A stretch of DNA of 64,000 nt from Tigriopus japonicus (Eukaryota; Arthropoda; Copepoda; Harpacticoida; Harpacticidae): positions 3,745,254 through 3,809,253 of the forward strand of contig CM021321.1 of assembly GCA_010645155.1 (NCBI GenBank), written 5' to 3'. The notes beneath the pieces were generated by a model. That model did not search any database. It was not told the origin of the DNA and saw only the letters and a program-made list of their open reading frames with translations. Numbering within the stretch: the stretch's first letter is position 1; every line of letters begins with the position of its first letter. This document shows positions 34,746-58,960 of this stretch, one piece after another. The position numbers and the translations under genes are program-made.

Positions 34746-37700
34746 ATGCCCCGTCTGAAAGACAAGCCCGTGAAGATCAATGGTCGGGACGTTCCGAACC
34801 CTGGATTAAAATGGAACCACGTGTTATCCCGATTGGCACTCATCCCTATTTGTGTGTTGGTTTCGTTTCACTTGGTGCGATACCTTCAATACCCAACCAT
34901 CGAATTGCGGAGTCTCAATGCCGCCATGGCCGGGATTCAGAGTGTGTTGAAACAGGATTATTCCGAGGATTTTTTGACTGGCAATCGGAGCAGCGAAGCT
35001 CAAGTGATCACGATTGCCTTGGTGGCTTGTGGCAGCAAGGATCGCTTTGGTGAAGTGTCCGTGATCCTCAAATCTCTGCTCTTGTTTTCGACCTCCCCGT
35101 TCCAATTGGTCGTTTTCACGGACTCTCTCCGATCGGAAATCAGTGAGCTTCTCGAGCCGATTCGGACGCAGAAACCCCGGCAATTTGTCGATTTTACCTA
35201 TGAGATCAAGGAGCCCAATTATCCGGTGTCCGTGGAGAATCAAGAGATCAAGAACACGTTTCAAATGTGCGCCAGTTTGAGGCTGTTCTTGCCGGATCTC
35301 TTGCCCCATGTGGATAAGATCTTGTATCTTGACACGGATATTGTCCTGTTGGACTCGTTGGACAATATTTGGAACCAGTTCCATATCATGAACGCCTCTC
35401 AAATGGCTGCTATGGCTCATGAGAACCAGGTCGAGATGTAAGTTGGGTGTGTTTACTTTCGATTTCGAGAAGCACGAATGCTAAACTAGTCACTATTGCG
35501 TGCAATTATGGTACGCTTCGTTGGAACCCTGAAGGAGAGTGATAAATTGGTTTCTAAATGCAGTCGTTGCAACGAAGCTTCAGAATTCAGCGCAAGAGTC
35601 TAAGATTTGCACCTCAAAATGATCGAAAGTTCGGATGTTCAGACAAGCGTCAAACTTTTCTTTTCTTGACAGTCCTTTTGTGTGTCGAACATGTTTCTCA
35701 TCTTGAATAGTCCTCCAGATGGCGCCATTAATATTTATGGTTATTTGGCCACTTTGATCGAGCAGATGTAAAATTTAATTTTGCAACACCCACACCGAAT
35801 TGAAAACCAATATATTTCTCATTCAACCAATTTATTGTCATGAAAAACGCAATTGATTTTTTGTTTGGAAAGATAGATATTTTCCCAAAGGACATAGTAT
35901 TTTGACGTTTGTTAGTGATTTTATCTTCAACCCCTTAAGATCCTTGCGACTGTGATCCTTCGTCATTGTTAGACAAGCAACTTTAAAGTACCATATGTAA
36001 CCCCAAAACCTCAAACAAGCACCAATCTTGCAACACGTGGCTTTTAAAATGTATGATCATATCGATGATTATTTTTCTTATATTGTAGCTTAGTGGTTAC
36101 GGACAGATGGCGCTAAAGGCGACTTTTTATAAGAAAGCGCCAATTTCAAAAGGTTTAATAAAAGAAATTGTTTATTTTTTTTATCAATTTTAGCCTGAAT
36201 GTATATTCGTATGCCAATTATCCCACAGTGAAGTTGGGTTTCAACTCGGGTGTGATGCTTATGGATCTGGAGAAGATGCGGCGCTCGTTTTGGATTGACA
36301 AAAACTTGGCCATCTACAAACATCTGAGTGAACATCTAATCTTTGGAGATCAGGTAAATTCAACACATAAGCTCGCAGCGAAACAGGTTCTTCTCGTCGT
36401 TTTTTTTGCAGTAAAAGAACAATGTGAATCACCAGTAACATTTAAATCATATTAAAAATCTCTTAAAAGAATTAGGATCACGCGAAAGCAAATTTGGAAT
36501 CGTGTGGGATGGACTACAATGACAACTTTAGCTTGGTTCTACATCTCTTTTTACTGGGTCAACCTCCAGACTTTTGACCTAGATCTCAGAGCGAGATTAA
36601 TGTAGTAGATGTCGGAGAAAGATCACAAAAAAGGAGAAAAAACGATCCACGTAATTGATCGCAGATAAACGAACATCGCAGGTATTTTTGATGGCGTATT
36701 GCTGCAAGCCAAAGTTTGATGAACACTCATGGAAAATATTAGTTGTAATTCTGGCTTGAAATTGAAGCAAAGGAGATTCTTCTTTCTTTTCCATTTTCTC
36801 AGTCTTATAGCAATGAAAGGAAAAAGAGTCTTCTTGATGAGAGCAAGAATGCTAATCAAGCTTATTGTATTCGTTAAAATTATACTTGTGTTCTCCTCTC
36901 AATTCTTTTTAAAAGCAAGGTATAGAGAGCCTGGTTCTCATCTTATTTTTAATAGAAGTTTACATCAAGGTCAGTTTTCAAAGCCGGCAAAAATTTACTC
37001 TCTCAAAAAGGGCCCTCATTGACGTGCTGTATTGTAATGTTTTACAGAGAGAATAGCCAAGGTAATTCAATTTGTAGTTTCAAATGAAGTTGATTCATGA
37101 AAATGAATATGTTTGAATAAAACATTTGTAAAAAAATAAAAAATCCATGAACGAGAACTCAGTCAAGAAAAATACTCACTTGTACAAGGCCAGGATTAGG
37201 GAGTAATTGTTTAGACGATGTAATTGTTATAGTAATTGATTAAATTTTTCGACCAAGTAATCGCAATTGTAATCAATAACATTTTTTAAGTTTTTGACCC
37301 AACCCTGAACAAGGCTATATAGTGACGGCAAAAAGAGTGCACCACAAGTAACTATTCTCAAGTCTAGTATCAGAACAAAAGCTACATACGTATTCGAAAT
37401 CGAAAAAAGGCAGCAGAAGTGCAGTTATTCGAGCATGACTCCATGAAGGATTTACAATAGAATACCACTTATGACCTTGTTACTACAATGACAATTCAAC
37501 GCACATGGTGTTTCTATAAGCGGACGAAGTTATCTATAAATTCCTAAAATATTTGAGACCAGTTTTGAGGTGTGAATGCAATACCGCACAGATACTGAAA
37601 TTCTGTTAAGTAGGTCACGGGCAAAAAACTATGTAAGATGAATTTAAAACATGCTGAAAGATAATTTTTTGAATTGAACAGTTTTTCAAATCAAGTCTCA

Positions 37701-39695
37701 AGTAGTGTCATGAATGTGTTTACTTAAAATATTGTCGAAATCTTGGAAAAATTTGTGTAAATTGATGTAACGACTCTCCTGTTTGGTCCTTCGAGAATGC
37801 CAAACTAAAATGCCATTGACAATAGATCCTCGAAATTGATTTTCGAAATATTTTAGCACAGGACTGCTCTTAGTACATCGAAGACTTTCTTCAAAGTAAA
37901 TTTTCAAATATTTGTTTTAAGCACATTATAAGTGTAACACTATAAAGTTTTGCCCGTGGCCTATTCAACCGAATTCAAGTAAATGTTCGGCATTGCATTT
38001 AGCTCAAAGAAATATCATGGAAATTAATAGCTTGTTTGCAATAGCTTCTCATTGTAGGAAATCTGTCGTTAATTTTTGTAACTCATTCTGAGAAATAGAG
38101 TATAACTGTATAGTATATATATAGCGGAAGTTGTTTGCACTTTAACTTTCATTGATGTCAAAATCCCATCATACGTCCACAAGAGACATATTTCCGCAGA
38201 CACTGTCGCTTATTGTGAGGTCATAATACTAATGTAACCCATTGGGTTTTATTAATACCAGAGGGAGTGTAAGCCTAAAAATGTGTCTTCGGTCGCCAAC
38301 TGTTGAGTGGACAAAAGTGCGGGAACATTTGAAATGTGTGACCAGGCAAATGACAACTATGCAATTGATGAATCAAAGGTGGAATTGAGTAATGTTTTTG
38401 GGTCATTTTTTCCTATTGCTAGTGGTCACTTTACCGAAAGAAACGAAAACGTTACTAGGTGACCATGTCTAGGATTTGAATACTACAACTTGGAACTTTT
38501 TTGCCAATACATGAAATAAGTCACTGATAGGAAAAAATACAAATTTACCCCTTCGTGTCAGGTAACATTAATCCAATATAAATATGGACAAAAATTGCAA
38601 TAGCTTCAAGAACGAGTTTAAAAAAGTTGGAGTTGATTCGCATGTTTGGTCACACTATCTGTCCGCTCAACAGTTGTAAGGGCGACATTTTCCTCATAAA
38701 TTCAACGCATTCCGCCCCGCTATCCAAATCAGCCTGACTAATCCTTGCACGCTATCTAATGATTAATAAATGATCTAAGATGTAACCTCAAACCTTGACA
38801 CAAAAGTTTGCCCTGTTTTAGAACTTATCAGTACTGATAAAAGTTTAAATGTTTCCAGGTCTTAAAACGATGATCAGGCATTTTGTTGGTAAAAGCATGA
38901 AAAATATCAGTTTGATTTATTTTTCCACACGTTTTAGATCATTCAAAAAGTGCATTTCGCAATTATCCTTTTGGTATGTTTCTGTTTTTTTTTTTTTGTA
39001 TTTAAAATATGTTTAACCACTCTGCAGTACAAAGACGTCTTTCTAGGTTCGCTTGTCAAGTGTGAATGTATGTGAATATCATCAGCTCGCGCATTTCCTC
39101 AATTTGAATTTCAAAGCAAACATCGCCTCAGTACGGTTAACCAAACACGAGTCAAAATGCTAAATCCCTGTTAACAAATACTTGAGAACCCGGAAAAAGA
39201 AATCTCGTCTCATTCTCGTTGCAGGACATCATCAACATCTACGCACATTACTATCCCGAATCGATCCACGTGTTGCCTTGTACCATGAATTTTCGTCCTG
39301 ATTTGTGTCTCCGTCCAGATGTGTCTTGTCCTGAAGTGCGAAGTGGCGATCGTGTGATGCTCCTCCACGGAAATCGAAGGGCCTTCATGGAGCAGTGGCA
39401 ATTTGGAGGATCGCTCTTTACCTACTTATTGCAAGTGGTGCGTTGGTACTTGAAGAATGCCAACATCATTCCCTACTCGATTCGTGTAATTCCCACAGTG
39501 TACCAACAGAACGTCTACCAAGCCGTTCAAAGAACTTTCAATCAAATAGACTTGCGCAATCCCAACGTCAAGAAAGATGTGGAGCAGTTGTTCCTCCAGG
39601 GACTCAGCTCCTATTCCAATTTGGAAGGTGATATTTGTGCTGGAATTGTGGGCTCACTCAAGACCTCGTTCAAAGACAACTATGCCCTGTCCTGA
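34746..39695 (+). CDS. GXYLT1: Glucoside xylosyltransferase (GXYLT family, GT8)
   Basis: Three exons, 34746-35437, 36194-36353 and 39225-39695, give exactly 440 residues, the size of human GXYLT1. A type II membrane anchor spans about residues 26-44 after a short basic cytoplasmic tail. The GT8 catalytic domain follows: FGEVSVILKSLLLFS, MCASLRLFLPDLL, the metal-binding DTD at 196-198 in KILYLDTDIVLL, LGFNSGVMLMDLEKMRR, and C-terminal MLLHGNR. The family adds alpha-1,3-xylose to O-linked glucose on EGF repeats, notably of Notch, in the Golgi or ER. Splice sites are strong (GTAAGT; GTAAAT; TCTCGTTGCAG). The start gives a proper anchor and there is no better upstream ATG in frame. The second intron is 2.9 kb with nothing recognised in it. 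Confidence 0.92.
36354..39224. other. Intron 2 of the xylosyltransferase gene, nothing recognised
   Basis: 2.9 kb of AT-rich sequence. No nested gene, terminal inverted repeats or retroelement motif was seen; the open frames are short and unspliced. Confidence 0.5.
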
Positions 39696-39895
39696 CCCTA
39701 GTGGGTGACTTCCACCTATTTACATTAAAGTTAATTATATGCAACGGATTGAACCAAATGATAAATACAACCAAACATTAGGGGAACAGCCAGGTATTAA
39801 CGCCCTCTAAGATAAACAAGCTAAACTTCCACTTCATTGACTAGAGGCGTTACGAATTTAAAAGTTTGTTGTCGTCATCCCGAGTCATTCTAGAC

Positions 39896-40728
39896 CAAGA
39901 GTCGGCAACCTCTTTTGGGTGAAGTCCCACAAAATTTAGTTAAGTGTTGTCAAAGGCCCTGTAACGGCTGTAAGAGAATCTGTGATCACGGAAGCTTCAG
40001 TGGCAGCTTCAGTGACAGACCCGTCTACTCATACTTCTAGTCTAATGGGCAAGCTCATCCAAACGGCGTCAAACATCGTAGAGAACGGTGGACGCAGAAG
40101 AAGTACTTAGACGAGTGGTAAGCCTGAGGTGCAAGAAAGGAGAAGTACGAGGAGAAGCGGCAAGGGCATGCTTGCCCTGAACGCTGTCAAACGACGTAGA
40201 GAACGGTTGAATTACAAGAACAAGAAAGAAGTGCAAGGAGAAGCGCCAGCAGCAGCTAGGCAGTCAAGACTAAGAGAGAGAGTGCAATTAAAGAGATGGC
40301 AGGTTTGCAAGCAACAAAGGCTGGCTTGCCCTGAGCTGACTTCAAAGTGCTTCTCTCAAGCCACCTAAGTAGTTCTGTTGTCTGCTCCCAAGGAGCGAGC
40401 TCGGGGTTAGCCCTTAGTGGCTCCAAAGGTGATTGAGGTAGAGACGCCTCTAGCGATCCCCTCTCTCCTTACGCACAAAAGCTGCTCTGAAAAAGCAAGC
40501 TGCCGTGACTACGAATTCTCTTACAGCCGCTTATACAAAGGCCCACCAAACAAACGTTGGTAGGTTCAGGGCCCACAAATTGGCGATCAAAGAGCTTGGG
40601 GCCTGCGAGTAAAGTTCTAAGAATGGCTCAGGGGTCCACTATTTTGGCTTTTGTCTACGGCTCCTGAGCCCACCAACGACCACCCTTGGGCCCCATGTGG
40701 GTTCGAGCCCACAAGTTGCCGACCCTTG
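39896..40728. repeat. hAT-type nonautonomous element, family M2, copy 1
   Basis: Ends are CAAGAGTCGGCAACCT and, reverse-complemented, CAAGGGTCGGCAACTTGTGG, the type of terminus seen in many animal hAT elements. It is flanked by TTCTAGAC (39888-39895) and TTCTGGAC (40729-40736), an 8-bp target duplication with one mismatch. The 833-bp interior has a partial internal duplication around GTAGAGAACGGT and no transposase. An open frame at 40129-40368 lies within it and is not a gene. Confidence 0.75.
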
Positions 40729-40736
40729 TTCTGGAC

Positions 40737-41859
40737 GATACAAAATACGGTTTTCGAACAAATAGGGCCATCTTCAATTAGAGCTCAGTTCTTTTCTTGC
40801 TTCCCCTTTTCCCAGAAGCCATAAATCAGGATTAAGGACAATATATTGTGAACAAGATCCAAGTTCAGAACTATAAAAAGGGAAGGCTCGTAAAGCACGT
40901 TCCAGAACAGGTTGGAGCTGTCTTTCTGCTGTACATTCTGAATTGGTTGGGACAAATGGGAACAGTGCAGCTCACTTCTCAGACATTTGTTGGCCTCTTT
41001 CTCCTTCCCAAACGCCATTACGGACCTTGGGGCTCATCTGGTCGCAAGTTGGAACAACCTCGAACTAAAGGGACACAAAGACCAACTGTTCCACTCATTT
41101 GCTACAGAAGAAAAATAAGCTTTTTTTTTAAATGGAGCCCGCAATTGAAATGATGGAACAACCAGAAAAACAAGGAGAAATCCCACCAGCATCCTTTGCG
41201 CAAAGTCTATTTGCTCAGGGACATCAAGTGTGCCCATCGTCTGATACCCTCAAGCCAGCAAGACAAGCCTGGTGTGATTCTTGGGGCTGGGAAACTGAGA
41301 ACTAGCTTCACTATCGAACGTCATTCGGGAGCAAAGCCATATTATTTTGGCTCACACCTCCAGATCAGCTTGTGTTTGAACAAGGCACGGTCCTGACATG
41401 TACACAATTTAATATTTGAGTGCTTGAGTTAGCAGGAAGACCGTGGCATCCACGGCAATTCTATCAGTGGTCTTGAGAGTGGCCTTTAGGAATCTGGAAC
41501 TTTCCCCACTTGGTTCTCTCCTTGCCGTTGTGCCTGGGATGCGAGCTTTTGATAAGAATTGAAGAGCTCTTTTCTCCTCTCGGTGTTTTGGGGAGAGAAA
41601 GAGGGGAAACAGGGAGGCTCAAGCAAGGCCTTACCCTCGTAAATGAGGGTCATACACTCCCTCTACACGGGTATATCAAAGGGCGAAGTTTCACTAACCT
41701 GATGCCGAGATTTCATTGGTCTTTCCCGTTTTGTGCATCTTGGTGCCTCACGAGGACCTAGAGCCAAGGCCAGAAAAAGGCTCTCCTCTGCCAAGTTTGG
41801 CTTCAGTAGACGAAAGCAGGTCTTGGAAAGAGGAGATCCCAGTCCAGTTTGCCAAAAAA
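40737..41859. other. Upstream region of the neuropeptide-like gene
   Basis: No gene recognised. A TATA-like GGTATATCAAAG lies at about 41669, roughly 190 bp before the start codon at 41860, and could serve that gene. The open frames at 41510-41761 and 41716-42003 are mostly untranslated; the second shares frame with the true start. Confidence 0.4.
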
Positions 41860-44001
41860 ATGAAGGCTTTCATCGGAACGGTCTCTGTCCTGTTGGCCTT
41901 GGCCCTCAGTCACCACCCTCATGTCGAGGCCAATCCTGTGGGCGTGGAGGAGGATTTGGCATCACCTCAAGCTGAAGATGCCCGAGGTAAATTTGTTTTT
42001 TAGTTTTCGTTTTTGATCTCAGGAAATTAGCATTCACCCTTTTACCATAATTAAAGGATTATGAGAAAAAAGGAAAGAGCTTAGTTGAAAGTGTTTCCAT
42101 TACATTTACAATTGAATCGTGAGGCAACTTTAGCTCTCAATTTTTCAAATACAAAACACACATAAAAAACGTAAGAATGGACAGGTTGTGACAAACCATG
42201 AAGGACTCTGATCGATACGGTGAGATTTATCGTTTTCTATTTTTTACGACCAATGCCAGTTTTCCGTTACATGAATTGGGGGACTTTCTTGTGAAGAATC
42301 CATACATTAATTTTCAACTCAATCGAATGGATGAGTCAAAACTTATGCTCTCTCAAACCTCATTGTAGAATGCAAAGTAGAATGAATAAGCTAGCCCCTT
42401 TCTAGTGATTCTCCCACAAAAGGGCGGAGCTTATTCAAGTGCAAATATCTAAAGAGACATAACTCCGGCATTCGATTGAACCGAAATTTGAAATGTGCAA
42501 TCAATTCAACCCAACATTGCATTCATTTGAAAACCAACTCCTTTCTCGTCGATTGCCACCTCGTCCAGTAATTTCAGTGTTTTTTCTCCTAACTGACCAT
42601 AGTGTCCAAAAATATCCCTGATTAATCATATTCTCATCTCCCTAGATCTTTATGGAAGTGGGTACTATCCATTAGGCAAACGTGGAAGTGTCAGGGACAG
42701 CTTAAGAGACCTCCTTCATGCTTTGGAGACCGAGGCCTCTCTTGAAGCCGCCGAGGATGGAGAAGTCGAAGGTACGTACGTACGCACCAAGTGTTAGATG
42801 AATGCTAGTGAATGGATGTAGTATGGAAGAAAGGATACATACAATTTATTGGTTTTTGTAGGAGACGGCTCTCCAATGATGATGGCACCTGGTCCCATGT
42901 CGGGCCCCTCTGGCAACCTTCATTCCGTGGATAAAAGAAGACGTAAGAGCCGTTACGAGAAGCTGAAGCGTTAGTACCAACAATGAATTTTGTCTTTTTT
43001 CAAGTTTGGCCATGATTGCCGAAACTTTGTTGTTCTGTACTGTACTGTTCTTGTAGTTTATGAGCTTGGTTTGAGTTTGGAAATACTGTACCAACGCCAT
43101 AATTTCCATTCATAATGCTCTTTGATTTGCATTTCCAGGTCGCCGATATGGATTCTGGGTGACTGCCATCAACAAAATGGGTAAGTGGTTCTTCTTATTT
43201 CTTCATTGAGGGTCACTTTGGGTAAGACACATCCTGTAAGACCTCAATTTTGAAGCAATCAGCACTGTGTTTTCGACCTCAATTCCCAACAGTACAGGGG
43301 TGTCCTTGTGCTTTTGCGAATGCAATGAACGATTTTTGCTTCTACTTCAGATAACAACCACCTGAGTGGGTTCTTGGGCAAACATAGAAATATCTATAAC
43401 GTATTCAAGCGATCACAGGTAGATGTCTCGTTGCCACCACCTAAATTGAAAAATCATCTTTTGAAATTCCCCGACTTCTACGGTCGGATTTGCTGCTTTG
43501 CTTTGAGTTCCTCGCGTCGTTTCATTAAATCACTGTACTTCTTGGATTCTTTGTACAGACTGCATTTTTCCTCCATGGACTAGCAGACAAAATCTCCTTG
43601 TGATTTCTTCAGCTTGGTGTGAATTAGTACGTAGTGCAGCATGCATGCTTCATAGACTGGCCAAAACACTGACCTACATCCGCTTAAACCGCCTCACCAA
43701 TGTTTCGTACTTTCGCTCACTTGCAACATTGTTCGAAAAATTGTCGTCTCACCGGTGTTTTTTGTGCTCTTTTGCAGGGAATGTGAAGCGGGGTAGGCCA
43801 TTTATCCCAGCTTTAGGCCAACCGATGGCCGACTTTCACAAAGAAAGTGAGTAAATTTCCAATTTTAACACAACCAAGTCGCCGAGGTTGCGTGAAAAGT
43901 ACTCGGAACCTAGGCTTTATGTTCCCCAAAACCTAGTCAAATTATGGTGTTTGAAATTGTGAATTGACCCTGACCCTCTTTTCAGAGTACTTCGGTTAAG
44001 T
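41860..44001 (+). CDS. Putative amidated-neuropeptide precursor, family not recognised
   Basis: Seven small exons, 41860-41986, 42646-42771, 42862-42942, 43139-43180, 43351-43365, 43778-43846 and 43988-44001, encode 157 residues. All six introns are phase 1, which supports the model. Residues 1-23 form a signal peptide (MKAFIGTVSVLLALALS...). DLYGSGYYPLGKR (43-55) contains a Gly-Lys-Arg amidation/cleavage site. A basic run, DKRRRRR, precedes YGFWVTAINKM (115-125). NVKR then releases a C-terminal peptide (136-157) starting GRPFIP and ending HKEKYFG-stop, where the terminal Gly could be amidated to give ...KYF-amide. The 15-bp fifth exon and the 14-bp last exon are the weak points; without the last one the protein would end KESE. 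The peptides do not match an arthropod family I know with confidence. Products would be secreted hormones or transmitters. Confidence 0.6.
42295..42420 (+). repeat. Dispersed repeat family R, copy 3
   Basis: TTTTCAACTCAATCGAATG, TTATGCTCTCTCAAAC and AGAATGAATAAGCTAGCCCCTTT match the copies at 26378 and 53595. It lies in intron 1 of the neuropeptide-like gene. Confidence 0.5.
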
Positions 44002-44510
44002 ACCATGGTGGTTGGAAAAGTCACAAAAATACCCAGTTCTAAACCATACCATTATCGTCGTCTTCCACTGAACCAAGTCTTCCAAATCAACGATCAATGT
44101 CTTCCTACAAGTACTACTAATAATCATGATAATTCGTTCAAGTGTTAAAGATGCCAATCTCAGCTTTCAACAATAACTCTGAAACGGGAACCAATTCCAT
44201 GCGTGTATGTTCTACTTAAAAACAAACAACAACTTCTATCACTACAACGACAACAATAACCAACACTTCTTACTCCTCTATTACCAGTACAACCATTCCT
44301 ACATCTTCAAACTTCTTCAGAATTGCTCAAAGCCGTTGAATGATAATAATAAACCTTTATTGAGTCAACTAACCAAAACTTGAAACATGTATACTTTGAA
44401 CTACATAAATACAATCTTGAAAAGGCAAAGGAGAATCGGGGGGGACACAATTAGGGGAAGTTGCCAACGTCATTCCCAGCATGATCTACTACTGAAAGTA
44501 ACAATGCCTC
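44002..44510. other. Shared 3' region of convergent neuropeptide and kinase genes
   Basis: About 510 bp between two stop codons, including the bidirectional poly(A) module at 44348-44361. No gene. Confidence 0.6.
44348..44361. promoter_or_regulatory. Bidirectional polyadenylation signal
   Basis: AATAAACCTTTATT reads AATAAA on both strands: 44348-44353 on the plus strand, 347 bp after the neuropeptide stop, and 44361-44356 on the minus strand, 150 bp after the kinase stop. One palindrome could serve both convergent genes. Confidence 0.55.
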
Positions 44511-56925
<12,415 letters not shown>

Positions 56926-57016
56926 TAATAAAGGGATTCAAGTACTGACGGATCTTAAGGCTACATGCTTTCATTTGAGGTCCCAACACTCTGAAGCAGA
57001 CTTTGCTAAATACCAC
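56926..57016 (+). repeat. Gypsy LTR fragment A (3' part of an LTR)
   Basis: The last 75 bp or so (AGTACTGAC... to ...GCTAAATACCACA) match the 3' part of LTR copy C at 58961-59153 with few differences. It is followed directly by GTGGCGACCCCGAC, the type of sequence found just inside a gypsy 5' LTR. The LTR 5' part is missing. Confidence 0.6.
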
Positions 57017-57325
57017 AGTGGCGACCCCGACATCAAACTCCGAAGAATTTTGTTACGTTGACTGCAATCATGATGGACCAAGCAACCGCTGTCCAAGCTG
57101 TGGCTCTCATACTGCCCCCATTCTGGCGGCAAACACCTGAGGTTTGGTTTCTTCAAAATGAGGCCAAGTTTGTAACCCTTCAAATCACGGCTGATGCAAC
57201 CAAGTGCTCCTATGTGGTAGCCGCGTTGGATCAAGACACAGCCACTAGCCACTCGCTTGCTTGATATCTTACAAAACCCGCCACGTGACGGAAAATACGC
57301 TAAATAATAATGGGATTCAAGTACT
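57017..57325 (+). pseudogene. Ty3/gypsy gag N-terminal fragment
   Basis: After GTGGCGACCCCGAC an open frame from ATG 57070 to 57264 encodes 64 residues with LPPFWRQTPEVWFLQNEAKF and SYVVAALDQDTA, characteristic of gypsy (mag-like) gag N-termini. The frame ends far short of a full gag. The sequence then runs into a duplicated GGGATTCAAGTACT segment and LTR copy B. Confidence 0.75.
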
Positions 57326-58262
57326 TGTATTATCACCGAAACGCTCTAGCTTACAAAACCACCCCGCAATGCGAAGCGCAACCTCACGTGAGAAAGGAAT
57401 GAAAAGGGTTTAAGAACCAACTTTCCCCCGGAAACTCCCCAGATCTAAATGGGGAGTTTTATTGCACTCATCCATTTACGTAAAGACTTATAAAGCCTTT
57501 ACCATTTAACCAACTTGAACAACCTAAGAATAGCCTACTTGAACGCAAATTCCTCTTGAAAAGGGATTTAGAACCAAATTTCATCCAGAAAGTCTCCCGT
57601 GTCCCAAAAAGAGGCAGTTTTATCGCACTCGTCGATTGCACAATTACAACTTAACAACTTAACAATATCTTACCATTCCTTGAATTATCAACAACAAAAT
57701 GGCGTTTTTCCCGAGCTCATCTATAACCAAACTTGGACAACTTATAAATATCTTCGAACTTACTATGAAACCCATCCTTATATTATCCTGAACTTAATTA
57801 AGAAATGCCAACCTTTGTAAGAAATCGAGGTTGTTATAGGTTGTGTCACATTGGCATAAATTCATGTTCTGGAAATTACGGTCCATCTTCGAATTTATTT
57901 CATGTCTTTTTGTTTGGGAACATCCAAGGACAGCTAAGACATTCTTAAGTTGTTCAAGTTGTGTAATGGATAGGTGAAATAAAACTCCCCATTTAAATCT
58001 GGGGGAAACTGTCTTCGTAATGAACTTACCATAACGCGAGTTTCCGGGGGAAAGTTGGTTCTTAAACCCTTTTCATTCCTCGCTCACGCGAGGTTGCGCT
58101 TCGCATTGCGGGGTGGTTTTGTAAGCTAGACCGAATCGCGGACTCAGTAAGACGTTCAAGAACCAACTGCTTTATTCAGAGAACAATGATGAATACTTTA
58201 ATTAATAATATAATAATTTAATACAATAATTAACTATTGACTGCGTTAATCAAGATTGAACA
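57326..58262 (+). repeat. Gypsy LTR fragment B, interrupted by a foldback element
   Basis: TGTATTATCACCGAAACG at 57326-57343 and, after the insertion, ACTCAGTAAGACGTTCAAGA through ATTGAACA (to about 58262) together match the 5' portion of intact LTR copy C (58961 onward). The LTR is split by the 786-bp foldback element at 57345-58130. Confidence 0.7.
57345..58130. mobile_element. Foldback-type DNA element, 786 bp, with 93-bp terminal inverted repeats
   Basis: Outer arms 57345-57437 and 58038-58130 are inverted repeats with only three mismatches in 93 bp (TCTAGCTTACAAAACCACCC...). Inner inverted segments follow (AAATGGGGAGTTTTAT; AACTTGAACAAC), and a diverged direct copy of the inner arm lies at about 57547-57650. 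The flanks CCGAAACGC (57336-57344) and CCGAATCGC (58131-58139) are a 9-bp target duplication with one mismatch. The uninterrupted site is visible in LTR copy C (CCGAAACG at 58974). No transposase, so nonautonomous. A 9-bp duplication with long arms suggests a Mutator-like source; hAT (8 bp) is the alternative. Confidence 0.85.
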
Positions 58263-58770
58263 CTTCCCACTTTTGATGTCCCACGAAAAATGTTCCCACT
58301 GTTTTTGATACAACCGTGCGGCGTGGTACTGAGGTAATCTCTTGGGATCTTTTCTGTCCTTCAGAGCAAAGATTATGGTCTGATACTCGGGATCTGATTT
58401 TGCACTTGCTGAAAGAGAGCACATTGCTGGGTCGTTTATAGTTTTGAGCGTTTGAACGAGTGTAAGAGCAAGTGGTTCATTTTGGTCTTCACTGGAAGGT
58501 TCACTAGTCGGAGATCTTGACAGCGCGTCGGCTATTAGATGCTTTTTCCCAGGAGTCCAAACAATGTCGAACGTGTACGGAGCAAGCTTTTCTAACACCC
58601 TTTGAAGGCGTGAATTGTCAATTGCGTCCAAATTTGACCTCTTGAAGACGCCAAGTAACGGTTTATGGTCAGTGATGACGCTGAATTTGGCACCAATCTA
58701 ATACATGCCACAACTGAATATTGCCCACTGGATAGCCGGGGCTAAGCGACGAGACTTGCCTGGAACATGT
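58230..58770 (-). pseudogene. Ty3/gypsy pol fragment: RNase H domain, decayed
   Basis: The minus strand reads FSVITDHKPLLGVFKRS, LDAIDNSRLQRVLEKLAPYT and VWTPGKKHLIADALSRSP, the C-terminal half of a gypsy RNase H, then a linker toward integrase that stops at 58230. Just upstream the frame has an in-frame stop (near 58699) and a deletion joining SRRLAP to AIQWAIFSCGMY. Its 3' side overlaps LTR fragment B, and it lies opposite in orientation to the flanking LTR and gag pieces, so the locus is rearranged. Confidence 0.8.
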
Positions 58771-58960
58771 CGATGGTTTCGAGACATCGTTGACAGTGAG
58801 CATCAAGGTCAGAAAGAACCTCAATTGGGATATGATCCAGGTTTGAGTCTTCGGACACGGCCCAAAAGTCTGACAGCTCTGGTAACGCTACTTCTGTAGC
58901 CCCTGTGACTTGCACGTGCACGGTCTCCATTGGGATATGTAAATCCTACCGGCTACGCCA
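58771..58960 (-). other. Open stretch adjoining the pol fragment, unrecognised
   Basis: A minus-strand frame (58930 to 58742) continues upstream of the RNase H piece and includes LPELSDFWAVSEDSNLDHIP. It is probably part of the same retroelement but does not match a domain I recognise. Confidence 0.3.

Noticed and set aside
40129..40368. 79-codon open frame rich in Arg and Lys
   Set aside because: It lies wholly inside the hAT-type element at 39896-40728 and coincides with its internal duplication.
40698..40715. tRNA T-arm-like hairpin TGTGGGTTCGAGCCCACA with a B-box-like sequence
   Set aside because: It is part of the conserved right end of the hAT-type family M2, and there is no A box or tRNA body.
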